64,000 nt of DNA from Actinomycetota bacterium (GTDB lineage Bacteria > Actinomycetota > Actinomycetes > Streptosporangiales > Streptosporangiaceae): assembly GCA_003168255.1 (NCBI GenBank), contig PMSU01000036.1, positions 62,001 through 126,000 of the forward strand. The letters are read 5' to 3'. The notes beneath the pieces were generated by a model. The model worked only from the letters and a program-made list of their open reading frames with translations, had not been told where the DNA came from and ran no database searches. Below, in pieces: positions 18,101 to 27,600 of this stretch. The position numbers and the translations under genes are program-made. How positions within the stretch are numbered: position 1 is the stretch's first letter; each line of letters opens with the position of its first letter.

Positions 18101-18442
18101 GGTGTCCAGCCGCACCGGCCCCGGCGGGCTGATCAGCTGCACCGGCCGTGCCCCAGCATCGGGCACGAGCCGGGTGCGCAGTGCCTCATGCCGGGCCACC
18201 AGGCCATCCAGCGCACAGCCCAGCGCCGTCACATCCAGCGGGCCAGACAACCCCAGCGCAACCGGGATGTTGTAAGCCGCCAGGCCCGGCGCGAACCGGT
18301 CAAGGAACCACAACTGCTCCTGCCCGAACGACAACGGCAGATCCGCCACCCCCGCCCCGCGCCGCGGAATCTCACTCACCGCACCATCCCGGCCACGGCG
18401 CAACCGCGCAGTCAGCGCCGCCCGCTGAGCATCCGTCAACAT
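15122..18442 (-). CDS. NRPS, single module C-A-T
   Basis: 1106 residues using the ATG at 18442, which follows a perfect GGAGGAG and gives the same MLTDAQR N-terminus as the sister NRPSs. Condensation motif VVVHHAVFDGW is intact; adenylation motifs [20 protein letters not shown] and YKTGDLVRR; carrier [10 protein letters not shown]. Specificity positions are D-A-M-L-M-G-A-V-I-(K), not assigned. There is no TE. The C-terminal tail (DKHGLQDEELGADGIDGL) resembles that of the next upstream NRPS and may serve contact with a partner. Its adenylation region shares a 126-base block, identical base for base, with the NRPS at 18557-21796. Confidence 0.92.
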   Translation of the reverse strand: MLTDAQRAALTARLRRGRDGAVSEIPRRGAGVADLPLSFGQEQLWFLDRFAPGLAAYNIPVALGLSGPLDVTALGCALDGLVARHEALRTRLVPDAGARPVQLISPPGPVRLDTVDLSGLEPDKQQIGLREFIDVEAVRPFSLAAGPLLRTSLLRLADREHVLLVVVHHAVFDGWSARVLAGELAALYGEAVTGEPPGLAELPVQFADYALWERNRLASGALEGLEAYWRGAMAGFETLQFPADRPRPLLDSFAGARAQRMTGLELLDGLRELSRQEGTTLFVTLMAGLLALLHRYTGQTDLVVGTVSANRSRAELVPLIGFLVNTLPIRCDLSGDPAFCELVSRVREATTGAYAHQDLPFGKLVETLRVERDASRAPVFQIAMTYAERDTTPIRGAGVDFVLTDLAVGINAAKFDLDILAEARRDGLWLEATYAPALFDAGTVSRLLGNLEVLLRGVVADPSARLSELPVLTADELHRELAEWNDTAAELPVVCVHEGFEAQVVRTPDAVAAEFEDERVSYGELNRQANRIARRLRAAGAGPEVLVGVCMRSGLRRLAALLGVWKAGGGYVPLDPGLPAERLGFMVADTGMPVVLSDDASAGSVPGGGPGGGPVTVVSLDREWEQISGLDGGNLAGTGVKPSNVAYVIYTSGSTGEPKGVVVEHQHAANFLRGLVRNWDVGASDVVLQFGSFTFDASVMDMFLALLAGARVVLAAAQTLHSPPRLAALMRERGVTFTLLPPAVLSLLAGEQFPGLRVLMTGGEELPSEVARQWVRPGLRFVNAYGPTEATVIATYHELDGDVFPPPIGLPNWPNYQAYVLDARLNPVPAGVLGELHVGGAGVARGYLNRPELTRERFIADPFAPGQRLYKTGDLVRRRPDGSIVFAGRTDDQVKIRGLRVELGEIEAALATCPDIAQAVVTVLTDPSGDKQLAGYLRVRAGTQVGIAGIRQLLASRLPGYMIPGYLVFVDEFPLNASGKIDKAALPAPRAGQEGTERVPPGTLIETVLVDLYATVLGHGQAGATDSFFDIGGNSLQAMRLITMMQDELAVDVDVASVFLAPTVRQFAALLRDKHGLQDEELGADGIDGLEQLTDEGPGRSMAGVG

Positions 18443-18556
18443 GTCCGCTCCTCCTGTGTCGTCGCCGCGCCCGCCGGCCAGTCCGTCCGGGCGCGCGGCA
18501 GATTCCTGCCGCTCGCCCATGGCCCGGTGAGGCAGGGGTGTGTGGCCGCCGGATCG

Positions 18557-21500
18557 TCAGCCCACACCGGTGAGTCCCTCGATGCCATCGGCGCCCAGGT
18601 CTTCGTCCTCGAAGTCGTGCTTGTCGCGCAGCAGCGCGGCGAGCTGGCGCGGCGCGGGAGACAGGAACACCGCGGCGATGTCCAGATCCACCGCGAGGGC
18701 GGCACGGAGCTGGGTGATCAGCTGCATGGCCTGGAGGGAGTTGCCGCCGATGTCGAAGAAGCTGTCGGTGGCGCCGACCTGCTCGTTGCCAAGCACGGTG
18801 GCGTACATGTCAACCAGGATGGTCTCGATCAGCGTGCCGGGCGGCACCCGTTCTCCGCCCGCGCCGATCGCCTGCGGCTCGGGCAGCGCCGCCTTGTTGA
18901 TCTTGCCGTGCTTGGTCAGCGGGAACTCGTCCAGGACCATCAGGTAACCAGGGACCATGTAGGCGGGAAGCTGCTCGGCCAGGTGCGCCCGCAGGTCGCC
19001 GGGCGGGGGCGCGCTGCCTGGTGCTGGCCGCACGTAGGCGGCAAGCTGCTTGTCCCCGGCCGGATCAGTGATCACCGTCAGCACCGCCTGCGCGACGGCT
19101 GGATGAGCGGTCAGCGCGGCCTCGATCTCGCCAAGCTCCACCCGCAGCCCGCGGATCTTCACCTGGTCATCGGCGCGCCCGACGAACACGATCGTGCCAT
19201 CAGGCCGGCGCCGCACCAGATCCCCGGTCCGGTACAGCCGCTGCCCCGGCGCGTACGGATCGGCGACGAACCGCTCTCGGGTGAGCTCCGGCCGGTTCAG
19301 GTATCCCCGGGCCACCCCCGCGCCGCCGATATGCAGTTCACCCACTACTCCCACCGGCACCGGGTTCAGGAACCCGTCGAGCACATACACCCGGTAGTTG
19401 GGCTTTGGCCGCCCGATCGGCGGCGGCAGCCGCGTGCTGGCGTCCATCCGCATGAATGTCGCCCCGATCGACGCCTCGGTCGGCCCATAGCCGTTGTAAA
19501 TCTCCAGCCCTTCCCGCAGCCAGGCACGAAGCAGCTCACTGGACAGCTCTTCGCCTGCCGACAGCAGCGTCCGCAGACCTGGGAATTCCTCCCCCACCAG
19601 CAGGTTCAGCACAGCCGGCGGCAGGCACGCGAACGTCACCCCCGCTTGGCGGATCAGTACCGCCAGCCGCGGCGGCGAATGCAGCGTCTCCGCCGACGCC
19701 AGCACCACCCGCGCCCCGCCCAGCAGCGGCATGAACATGTCCATCACCGACACGTCAAAGGTGAACGCCGCGAATGACAGCACCGCACTACCCGCGCTGA
19801 TCCGCCAGTGCTCCGCCATTCCCTGCAGGAAGTTCAGTGCCTGCCGGTGCTCTACCACCACGCCCTTGGGCTCACCCGTCGACCCCGATGTGTAGATCAC
19901 ATACGCCACATTCGACGGCACCACCCCGGTACCGGTCAGGTTCCCGCTGTCCAAACGGTGGATCTGCTCCCACTCCGCATCCAGTGACACCACCATCACC
20001 CCGCCCGGCAGGCCGGCGGTGCTCGCCGCATCGGTAACCACCACCGGCATCCCGGTATCGGCCACCATGAACCCCAGCCGCTCAGCCGGCAGCCCCGGAT
20101 CCAGCGGCACATACCCCCCGCCGGCCTTCCACACCCCCAGCAGCGCCGCCAGCCGCCGCAACCCGGTCTGCATGCACACCCCGACCAGCACCTCAGGACC
20201 TGCCCCCGCCGCCCGCAGCCGCCGCGCGATCCGGTTCGCCTGCCGGTTCAGCTCGCCATACGACACCCGCTCGTCCTCGAACTCCGCCGCCACCGCGTCC
20301 GGGGTCCGCGCCACCTGGGCCTCAAAACCCTCATGAATGCACACCACGGGGAACTCGCGGGCGGTGTCGTTCCATCCGACCAGCTCCCGGTGCAGCTCGT
20401 CGGCGGTCAGCACCGGCAGCTCCGACAGCCGCGCCGACGGGTCCGCCGCCACCCCCCGCAGCAGTACCTCCAGATTCCCCAGCAACCGCCGCACCGTCGC
20501 CGCGTCGAACAACGCCGGCGGATAGGTTGCCTCCAGCCGCAACCCGTCACCCCGCATCTCCACGATGAAGCTGAGGTCGTACTGCACGGCCAGCAGCTCG
20601 ACACGGTCGTGGTGGAAGGTCACGCCCGCCGGCTCGATGTCGTCGATGGGCTCGGTGCAGGTGAGCCCGATCTGGAAGACGGGGAAACGGCCCGGGTCAC
20701 GTTCGAGGTGTAGGACATCGACGATCTTGGCGAACGGCAGATCCTGGTGCGCGTGGGCGCCGGTCGTCGCCTCGCGCACCCGGGCCAGCAGTTCGGAGAA
20801 AGCCGGATCCTCCGACAGGTCAGTGCGGATCGGCAGCGTGTTCGCCAGGAAACCGACCGTCTGGGCCAGCTCGGGCCTGGCCCGGTTCGCGCTGACTGTG
20901 CCGACGACAGCGTCCGTCTGACCGGTGTAGCGCCACAGCAGCACCTGCAGGGCCGCCAGTAGTGTCACCGGCAGCGGTGTACCTGAACGACGGCTGAGCT
21001 CGCGCAGGCCGTCGAGCAGTTCGTGGCCGATGCTGATGCCCTCGACCGCGCCATCGTGGCTCGCCACCAGGGGCCGGGGCCGGTCGGTCGGGAACCGGGA
21101 GGCCGGCAGGCCGGCCAGCGCAGCACGCCAGTAGTCCTCCAGGTCCGCCAGCACGGGCCCCTCCAGGCGCTGCCGTTCCCAGCTGGAGTAGTCGCCGAAC
21201 TGGACGGGCGACGCCGCGAGGCTGGCCGGCTCGCCGCTCGCCTCCGCCTCGTACAGCGCAGCCAGCTCCCTGAACAGGACTTGGAACGACCAGTCATCGA
21301 GCACCGCACGGTGAGCCACGATCACCAGCACGTGCTCGCCTGCGGTCAGCCGCACCAAGCGAGCGCGGAAGAGGCGATCGGCCGCCAGCCGGAATGGGCG
21401 CAGTGCCTCCTGGATGGCGAACTCGCGCAGCTGCCCGCGGGCGGCATCCGGTCCCAGTCCCGCGTAGTCAGTAAGCTCCAGCCCGGTCGGCGCCGGCCGG

Positions 21501-21796
21501 TCGATCAGCTGGGCAGGCCGGCCGTCAGCCCCCGCCGCCAGCCGGGTCCGCAGTGCCTCATGCCTGGCGGCCAGGTGGTCAACCGCACGGCCCAGCGCCG
21601 GCACGTCGAGCGGCCCGCGCAACCACACCAGGTTCGGCACATTGTGCGCGGGAAAGCCGTCGTGGAAGTTGTCGATGAACCACACCTGCTCCTGGGCGAA
21701 CGATGGAGCCAGATCCACCACGCCGGTGGCGCGCCGCGGGATCGGCGCATCGCCAGATACCAGCGGCGTGCCGCCGCGCTGCTGCGTCTCAGTCAT
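18557..21796 (-). CDS. NRPS, single module C-A-T with degenerate C domain
   Basis: 1079 residues; ATG at 21796 overlaps the exporter stop upstream. The HHxxxDG motif of the condensation domain reads H162-R-A-V-L-D-D168: the second, catalytic His is Arg and the Gly is Asp. The adenylation ([29 protein letters not shown]) and carrier ([10 protein letters not shown]) motifs are normal. Specificity positions are D-V-M-C-L-A-G-I-G-(K), not assigned. There is no TE, and the tail [18 protein letters not shown] resembles that of the following NRPS. The C domain is probably inactive in peptide bond formation or is structural, which would suit a loading module or a module served in trans. The start lacks the MLTDxQ helix of the others. 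Confidence 0.9.
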   Translation of the reverse strand: MTETQQRGGTPLVSGDAPIPRRATGVVDLAPSFAQEQVWFIDNFHDGFPAHNVPNLVWLRGPLDVPALGRAVDHLAARHEALRTRLAAGADGRPAQLIDRPAPTGLELTDYAGLGPDAARGQLREFAIQEALRPFRLAADRLFRARLVRLTAGEHVLVIVAHRAVLDDWSFQVLFRELAALYEAEASGEPASLAASPVQFGDYSSWERQRLEGPVLADLEDYWRAALAGLPASRFPTDRPRPLVASHDGAVEGISIGHELLDGLRELSRRSGTPLPVTLLAALQVLLWRYTGQTDAVVGTVSANRARPELAQTVGFLANTLPIRTDLSEDPAFSELLARVREATTGAHAHQDLPFAKIVDVLHLERDPGRFPVFQIGLTCTEPIDDIEPAGVTFHHDRVELLAVQYDLSFIVEMRGDGLRLEATYPPALFDAATVRRLLGNLEVLLRGVAADPSARLSELPVLTADELHRELVGWNDTAREFPVVCIHEGFEAQVARTPDAVAAEFEDERVSYGELNRQANRIARRLRAAGAGPEVLVGVCMQTGLRRLAALLGVWKAGGGYVPLDPGLPAERLGFMVADTGMPVVVTDAASTAGLPGGVMVVSLDAEWEQIHRLDSGNLTGTGVVPSNVAYVIYTSGSTGEPKGVVVEHRQALNFLQGMAEHWRISAGSAVLSFAAFTFDVSVMDMFMPLLGGARVVLASAETLHSPPRLAVLIRQAGVTFACLPPAVLNLLVGEEFPGLRTLLSAGEELSSELLRAWLREGLEIYNGYGPTEASIGATFMRMDASTRLPPPIGRPKPNYRVYVLDGFLNPVPVGVVGELHIGGAGVARGYLNRPELTRERFVADPYAPGQRLYRTGDLVRRRPDGTIVFVGRADDQVKIRGLRVELGEIEAALTAHPAVAQAVLTVITDPAGDKQLAAYVRPAPGSAPPPGDLRAHLAEQLPAYMVPGYLMVLDEFPLTKHGKINKAALPEPQAIGAGGERVPPGTLIETILVDMYATVLGNEQVGATDSFFDIGGNSLQAMQLITQLRAALAVDLDIAAVFLSPAPRQLAALLRDKHDFEDEDLGADGIEGLTGVG

Positions 21797-23105
21797 TGAT
21801 TTCGTCCTCGTCTGGCCCTGTGGGCATCTCTTTGAGCCGGAACACGGGTGAGAAGAAGAGCCAGAGCATCGGCGCGACCATCGCGATCACGGAAATCTCC
21901 AGCGCCGGACGCAGCCCCACGGCAGTGCCGAGCAGTCCGCCCGCAATCGCGCCCAACGGGGCCACGCCGAAAAGCAGCATCCGGTACGTCGCGTTCATCC
22001 GGGCCAGCACTCGCTTGGGCGTGACAATCTGCCGCAGCGTGATGGCGTTCACGTTGAGTATCTGGATGTTGGTTCCGTACACGAGCTGCGCCACTACCAG
22101 GATGGTGACGGACAGCAGGCCAGCGCCGCGCGGGACGATGAACAGCAGCGGTGCCAGGCCCGTGCCGATCGTGGCCACCACCATGCTGCGTCCCAGCCCG
22201 AGCACGTTCCTGATCCTGGTGGCGTACAGCGCCCCGGCCAGTCCGCCGACCATAGCGGACCCCACCACGATGCCGAGCTTGAGCGGGCTCAGGTGCAAAA
22301 CCCTGAGGGCGTACACCAGCAGGACAGGCCACATCGCGCCGAAGGCCAGGTTGAGCATCGCGGTCTGCCCCAGCAGCGCGCGCAGCAGCTTGCCGCCGTA
22401 TACCGCCCTGAATCCCTCAGCGATCTGGCGCCGGACCGGGGTGCGCTCCGCCTGCACTTCGGGCGCGGGCTCTGGTCTGGTGATGGAGATCAGGCCCGCC
22501 GCGGAGAACAGGTAAGACACCGCGTCGGCCGACATCGTGAACGGCGCAGTGATCAGCCCGACCAGCAGCCCGGCGAGCCCGGGACCGGAGACGCCGGCGA
22601 ACGCCCGGATGGCCTGTATCTTGCCGTTGGCCTCCGGCAGCTGCCTGGGCTCCACCAGGTTAGGTACGTAGGACAGCGCCCCGACGTCGAAGACTACGTT
22701 CAGCCCGCCGACGAGCACGGCCACCACATAAAGCAGGTCCAGCGACAGATGGCCGGTCGCCGATGCCAGCGGCACCAGCCCGATCAGGACCGCGCAGCAC
22801 AGCGAGCACGCGATCAGTACCGGCCGGCGCCGCGTGCGGTCCAGCCAGACCCCGGCGAACAGCGCGACCACGATCACTGGGGCCAGGCGCAGCGCGTTAA
22901 GCAGCCCGACCTGGAGCACCGTGGCCTTGAGGGTCAAGATCGCCACCAGCGGCATCGCGAACTGGGTGATCTCGGTGCCGATCAGCGACACTGACTCGCC
23001 AGCGAACAGCTTGACGAAATCCGGGTTGGAGAAGACACCGCCGCGAGGCTCAGCAGGCGGGCCGCTATCGCCGGTGGCGGCCGTCACGGTCTGGTCAGAA
23101 GCCAT
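21789..23105 (-). CDS. MFS exporter, EntS-like (second copy)
   Basis: 438 residues, ATG at 23105, overlapping the AMP ligase end by 11 bases and the NRPS start by 8. The predicted membrane topology and key loops ([31 protein letters not shown]) match the MFS_3/EntS family. Together with its paralog at 9580-10890, it is placed so that each copy precedes a block of NRPS genes. It probably exports the peptide or an intermediate; two pumps may differ in substrate or simply raise dosage. Confidence 0.9.
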   Translation of the reverse strand: MASDQTVTAATGDSGPPAEPRGGVFSNPDFVKLFAGESVSLIGTEITQFAMPLVAILTLKATVLQVGLLNALRLAPVIVVALFAGVWLDRTRRRPVLIACSLCCAVLIGLVPLASATGHLSLDLLYVVAVLVGGLNVVFDVGALSYVPNLVEPRQLPEANGKIQAIRAFAGVSGPGLAGLLVGLITAPFTMSADAVSYLFSAAGLISITRPEPAPEVQAERTPVRRQIAEGFRAVYGGKLLRALLGQTAMLNLAFGAMWPVLLVYALRVLHLSPLKLGIVVGSAMVGGLAGALYATRIRNVLGLGRSMVVATIGTGLAPLLFIVPRGAGLLSVTILVVAQLVYGTNIQILNVNAITLRQIVTPKRVLARMNATYRMLLFGVAPLGAIAGGLLGTAVGLRPALEISVIAMVAPMLWLFFSPVFRLKEMPTGPDEDEIND

Positions 23106-24615
23106 TGCCAGGCACCTTGCCGTTGATCTGCGCCCAGTAGGTCTCGAGGATTCGCTGCCGGCGGGGCTTGAACTGCGAGGTCAGCATGCCGTTAGCGATG
23201 CTGAACCGGTCGCCCGCGACGACGACGTTCTTGATCTGCTCGTCCTGGCTGAACGTGGCGTTCGCCGACTCGAGCCGCGCCGTGATCGCCTTGCTGTCTG
23301 CGGGGTCACCGGCCGGCGACACCACGGCCACCAGGTGGGTCTGCGTGGGGCAGAACACCACGCATTCCTCGATCGCGGGGCTCGCCTTCAGGTACTCCTC
23401 AAGCGGCCGGACGATGACCTTCTTGCCGTTGTCGAGCACGATCACGTCGTCGGCGCGGCCGCGGATGAACAGGAAGCCGTCCTCGTCGATGTAGCCGAGG
23501 TCCCCGGTGCGGACGGTCCCCTCTGCCCCAAAGACCCGCTCGGACTCGCCGGGAGCCGCGTACTCGTAGCGCCGGTTCACTGGATGATCGCTGTGGACGC
23601 TGATCACCCCGCCGGAGTCGAGCAGCACCTTCTTGCCTGGCAGCACCTGGCCGACGCTGCCTTCGCGGTGCGCCCGCGGGTGGTTCTTGCTGACGATGCA
23701 CGTTTCGTTGAGGCCGTAGCCTTCGTAGATCGGCATGCCGACCTCGGTGAAGAAGCGCAGCATCGACGGGCGGGCCGGCGCCGAGCCGGTCCACAGGTAT
23801 CGGATCCGGTCGCCGAACAGCCCTCTCGCGGCGGCGCGCAGCGCCTCGGCCGACTGCGCGCCCCTGGTCCGGGACTCGATGTGCTTCTTCGCCGTCTCGT
23901 AGAACCCGGGCACGCCCATCACCACGGTCGGAGCGGCACGGCGCATGGCAGCGAACGCCGCCTCGTAGGTGCAGACCGTGACGTCGTGACCGAAGCAGAG
24001 CGCGGAGTAGATCCAGTACCGCTGCTGTAGCAGGGACAGCGGCAGGAACGTGAACAGGTTGTCCCCGTCGCGGTGCCCGAACATCTCCTGCACGGCGTTG
24101 ATCGAGCTGTCGATGCTGCCGGCCGTCGCGGCGAGCCCCTTAGGCTCCCCGGTGCTGCCCGAGGTGAACTTGATCGTCGTGGCGTCTTCGGGTTTGTACT
24201 CGACCGCCGGAAGCGGGCTCGCCGGGTCGGCGTTCTCGATCAGGCTCGCCACATCGCCGAGGGACCGGATGCCATCGCCGTCCGCCTTGCGGTCGGTGAA
24301 CAGCACGGCTAGCCGGTAGCGCGCCAGCAATGCGCCGTCCGGATCGAACTTGCCGGGTTCGAACCCGGCGACCACGGCCTTGAGCCGCAGCGCCGCGAGG
24401 TCGAGCAGGACCCACTCCAGGCTGTTCGACGCGAGGATGCCGACGCGATCACCTGGGCCGATGCCCAGATCACGCAGGCCGCGGGCCAGCCGCTCCGCGG
24501 CGGCGTGCAGCTCGGTCAGCGGCATATCGCTGGCGCCGCCCAGTCGCAGGAAGCTGATCCGATGGCCGCCTCGCGGCGGCGCGGCCACGATCTGGTTGAT
24601 GACGGAGTCGGTCAC
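23095..24615 (-). CDS. AMP-forming acyl ligase (acyl-CoA/acyl-ACP synthetase-like)
   Basis: 506 residues from GTG at 24615, which overlaps the NRPS stop as GTGA. The motifs are [36 protein letters not shown] and RADDVIVLDNGKKV. The overall character is that of long-chain acyl-CoA synthetases rather than an NRPS A domain. It adenylates a carboxylic acid and passes it to CoA or a carrier protein. With the hydrazine machinery next door, two substrates are plausible: hydrazinoacetate, for loading onto a carrier domain, or an acyl cap. Triacsin-type clusters also contain an AMP ligase near these genes, from general knowledge. Coupled translation with the Cy-A-T NRPS supports a joint step. Confidence 0.85.
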   Translation of the reverse strand: MTDSVINQIVAAPPRGGHRISFLRLGGASDMPLTELHAAAERLARGLRDLGIGPGDRVGILASNSLEWVLLDLAALRLKAVVAGFEPGKFDPDGALLARYRLAVLFTDRKADGDGIRSLGDVASLIENADPASPLPAVEYKPEDATTIKFTSGSTGEPKGLAATAGSIDSSINAVQEMFGHRDGDNLFTFLPLSLLQQRYWIYSALCFGHDVTVCTYEAAFAAMRRAAPTVVMGVPGFYETAKKHIESRTRGAQSAEALRAAARGLFGDRIRYLWTGSAPARPSMLRFFTEVGMPIYEGYGLNETCIVSKNHPRAHREGSVGQVLPGKKVLLDSGGVISVHSDHPVNRRYEYAAPGESERVFGAEGTVRTGDLGYIDEDGFLFIRGRADDVIVLDNGKKVIVRPLEEYLKASPAIEECVVFCPTQTHLVAVVSPAGDPADSKAITARLESANATFSQDEQIKNVVVAGDRFSIANGMLTSQFKPRRQRILETYWAQINGKVPGNGF

Positions 24616-27600
24616 GCCGCACCTACCGCGCCCGGGCCCTTGGCCGACGCGCGGCCCGCCTCGATGAACGCGGCCATCGCCCGGATCGTCCGCACGTCGT
24701 ACAGCCGGTCGAGGGTGATGCTCACGCCGAACTGCTTGCGCACCCCGGTGAAGATGCGGGCCGCGGCCAGGGAGTCGCCGCCGAGATCGTAGAAGTTGCC
24801 GTCGGGCTCGATGGACGCGGCCGGGATGCGCAGCACCGATGCCCACACTTCGGTGAGCTCCCGCTCGAGGCCGGTGGTCTCGCCGGCGGCGGCCGCGGCT
24901 GCCCCGGCGGTCCCGGCGGTCCCGGCGGTCCCGGCGGTCCCGGCGGTCCCGGCGAGCGGCGTCATCACGGTGAGCTTGCCGCGGTCCACCTTGCCGTTTC
25001 TGGTCAGCGGCAGGCTCTCGTGCCAGACGACAGCGGACGGCGTCATGTAGTCCGGCAGATGCTCGCGCAGTGCCCGCCGGATCTCCTCCTGCGTCGGGCG
25101 GACGTCGCCGGCCGCAGTGAGGTGTGCCACTAGCCGGTCGCCGCGTGCCGCTGCCTGCGGCACCACCACGGCCTGCTTAACCGCGTGGATCTCGGCAAGC
25201 CGCGTCTCGACCTCGCCGGCTTCGATGCGGTAACCGTTGATCTTGATCTGGAAGTCGCTGCGGCCGGCGATGTCGATGCTGCCGTCCGGCAGGTAGCGGC
25301 CGAGGTCGCCGGTTCGGTAGAGCCGTTCACGGCGACGCTCGTCGCGGCTGAAGCATTCCGCGGTGCGCGCCTCGTCTGCCCAGTACCCACGGGCCAGACC
25401 GGTACCCGCGGCGCAGATCTCCCCGGTGACCCAGTCCGGGGTGTCCAGGCCGTCGGGGTCCAGGATGTAGGCGCGGTTGTTCGCGTTGGGCCGGCCGTAC
25501 GGGATGGGATGGCTGCCGTCTTCGTCGCCGATCGGGTGCAGGATGTTCCAGATCGTGGTCTCGGTGGGACCGCCGAGGGACATCAGCGTCAGGCCGTCCT
25601 TGAGCCGCCGCAGCGCGGCCGGCAGGCTGGGCGGGATGCGGTCGCCGCTCAACATGATCAGGCGCAGCGCACCGAGCCGCGCGCCGCCGTGCAGTTGGGC
25701 ATGCTCGGCCATGAGGCCCGCGATGGCCGGCACCGAGTTCCAGACCGTGACCCCGAACCTGTCGCAGAGCTCGAGCCAGTGCGCCGGGTCGGTGGCGCCT
25801 TCGGGGTCCGGCAGCACCAGGGCGGCACCCGCGCTGAGCGCACCGAACACGTCGTAGACGGACAGGTCGAAGTTGAACGCGCTGACCGCGATGAACCGGT
25901 CAGCTTCGCCGATTCCGAACCGGGCGTTGCAGTCGGCCACGACGTTCGCGACGCTGCGCTGGCTGACCATGACGCCCTTGGGCTCGCCGGTGGTCCCCGA
26001 CGTGTAGAGCACGTAGGCCAGGTCGTCGGGGGAAGCGCCGGGCAGCGGCGGGCAGCCAGAGCCGCCCGGCCCCGCGTCCAGCGGGCCGGCCGCGTCGAGC
26101 GCGAGCGTGTCGATGGTGTCGCCGTGCCCGGCCTGCCAGCCGGCATTGGTGAGCACGCAGCGCACCCGGCCGTCGCGCAGCATGTAGCGCACCCGCTCGG
26201 CCGGCAGGCCGGCGTCTACCGGCAGGTACGCGCCGCCGGCCAGCACCGCGGCCAGGATCCCCACGATCTGCTCGGGTCCCCGGTGCATGATCAGGCCGAC
26301 GAGCTCGTCCCGCCCGATCTGCCTGGCCCGCAGCCACCCGGCGGCGTGTTCGGCGCGCTGGCGGAGTTCGCCGTAGCTCACCGAGGCGGAGGTGGTCAAT
26401 ATCGCGGGCGCGTCCGGGGTGCGTGCGGCCTGAGCGGCGAATGCGTCCAGTAGCAGTTGCGCTGGCATCGGGCGGGCTGTGTCGTTTGCTTCGTCGCGGC
26501 GTGCCCGCTGGTCTTGGGGCAGCAGGTCGAACGTCTTTGCCGACCACGTCGTCTCGTCGAGCAGGCTGTCGAGCAGCCGCTGGTAGCCGCCGACCATGGC
26601 GCTGATCATCGCGTCAGGGAAGAGCCCGTCCACCGCGTCGAACTGCACGATCACGCCGCCGTGCTGCTCGAACGCGAACACGTTGAGCCACACCTGGGGT
26701 GTCTGGCTGGAGGTGTAGACCTCGGGACCGAACAGCTCCAGGGTGGAGCCGTCGACGTCGGCCTGGACGTAGCCGATGGCGCTGTTGAAGGTGAACGGCA
26801 TCCGCGCGTCGGCGCTGCTGCGACGGCGCGCCAGCTCGCGCAGGACCTCAATGCCTGAGAAGTGCCGATGGTCGAGGTCGCGGCGCAACTGGGTCTGTAG
26901 CGCGTGCGCCCGTTCGCCGAAGGTGCTGCGCCGGTCGATGTCGATCTCGATCAGCAGCGTCTGCGAGAAGTTGCCGATCGCGTCGGCGATGTGCGGATGG
27001 ATCGGCGGACGGTTGGCGACCGTTGTGGTGAGAGTGAACTGGCTGCCAGCCCCCCAGCGGGCAAGCGTTTCCGCGTAGGCGGCGAGCAGCATGCCGGTGG
27101 GTGTCAGCCCGGCGCTTGCCGCCTGAACCTTCAGCCTGGCCCAGGAAGGCTGGTCGAGGCGGGCGGCATACTGCACGAACCTGGGGCGGGTGATCGCCGA
27201 GGGATTGGCCTGCAACGCGAGCCCCGGATGCGGCGGCAGGTCCTGGATCCGGTCCAGCCAGTAGGCGCGGGAGCGCTGCGCGGGCGGCTTCGCGCGCATC
27301 GCCTCGAGTGAGGCTACGTAGTCCGCGAACGACACCTTGCCGCCGGCCGGCTCGCTGTCGCCGGTGTAGCAGCCCCACCAGTCCCTGAAGAACAGGAACA
27401 TGCTGATGCCGTCCATCACGAGACCGTCGTGACCTACGTGCAGGCGCATCCGGTCGCCGGCCAGCAGCGTGACCTCTACGGCCAGCATCGGCGCGCGGTC
27501 ATACGGCAGGATGCGGTGGGAGCGCTGTTCGCGCAGCGCGTTCAGCCGGGCCTGCTGACCGGCCTCGGGTTCGCCGCGCAGGTCGAGACGATCGATCCGG

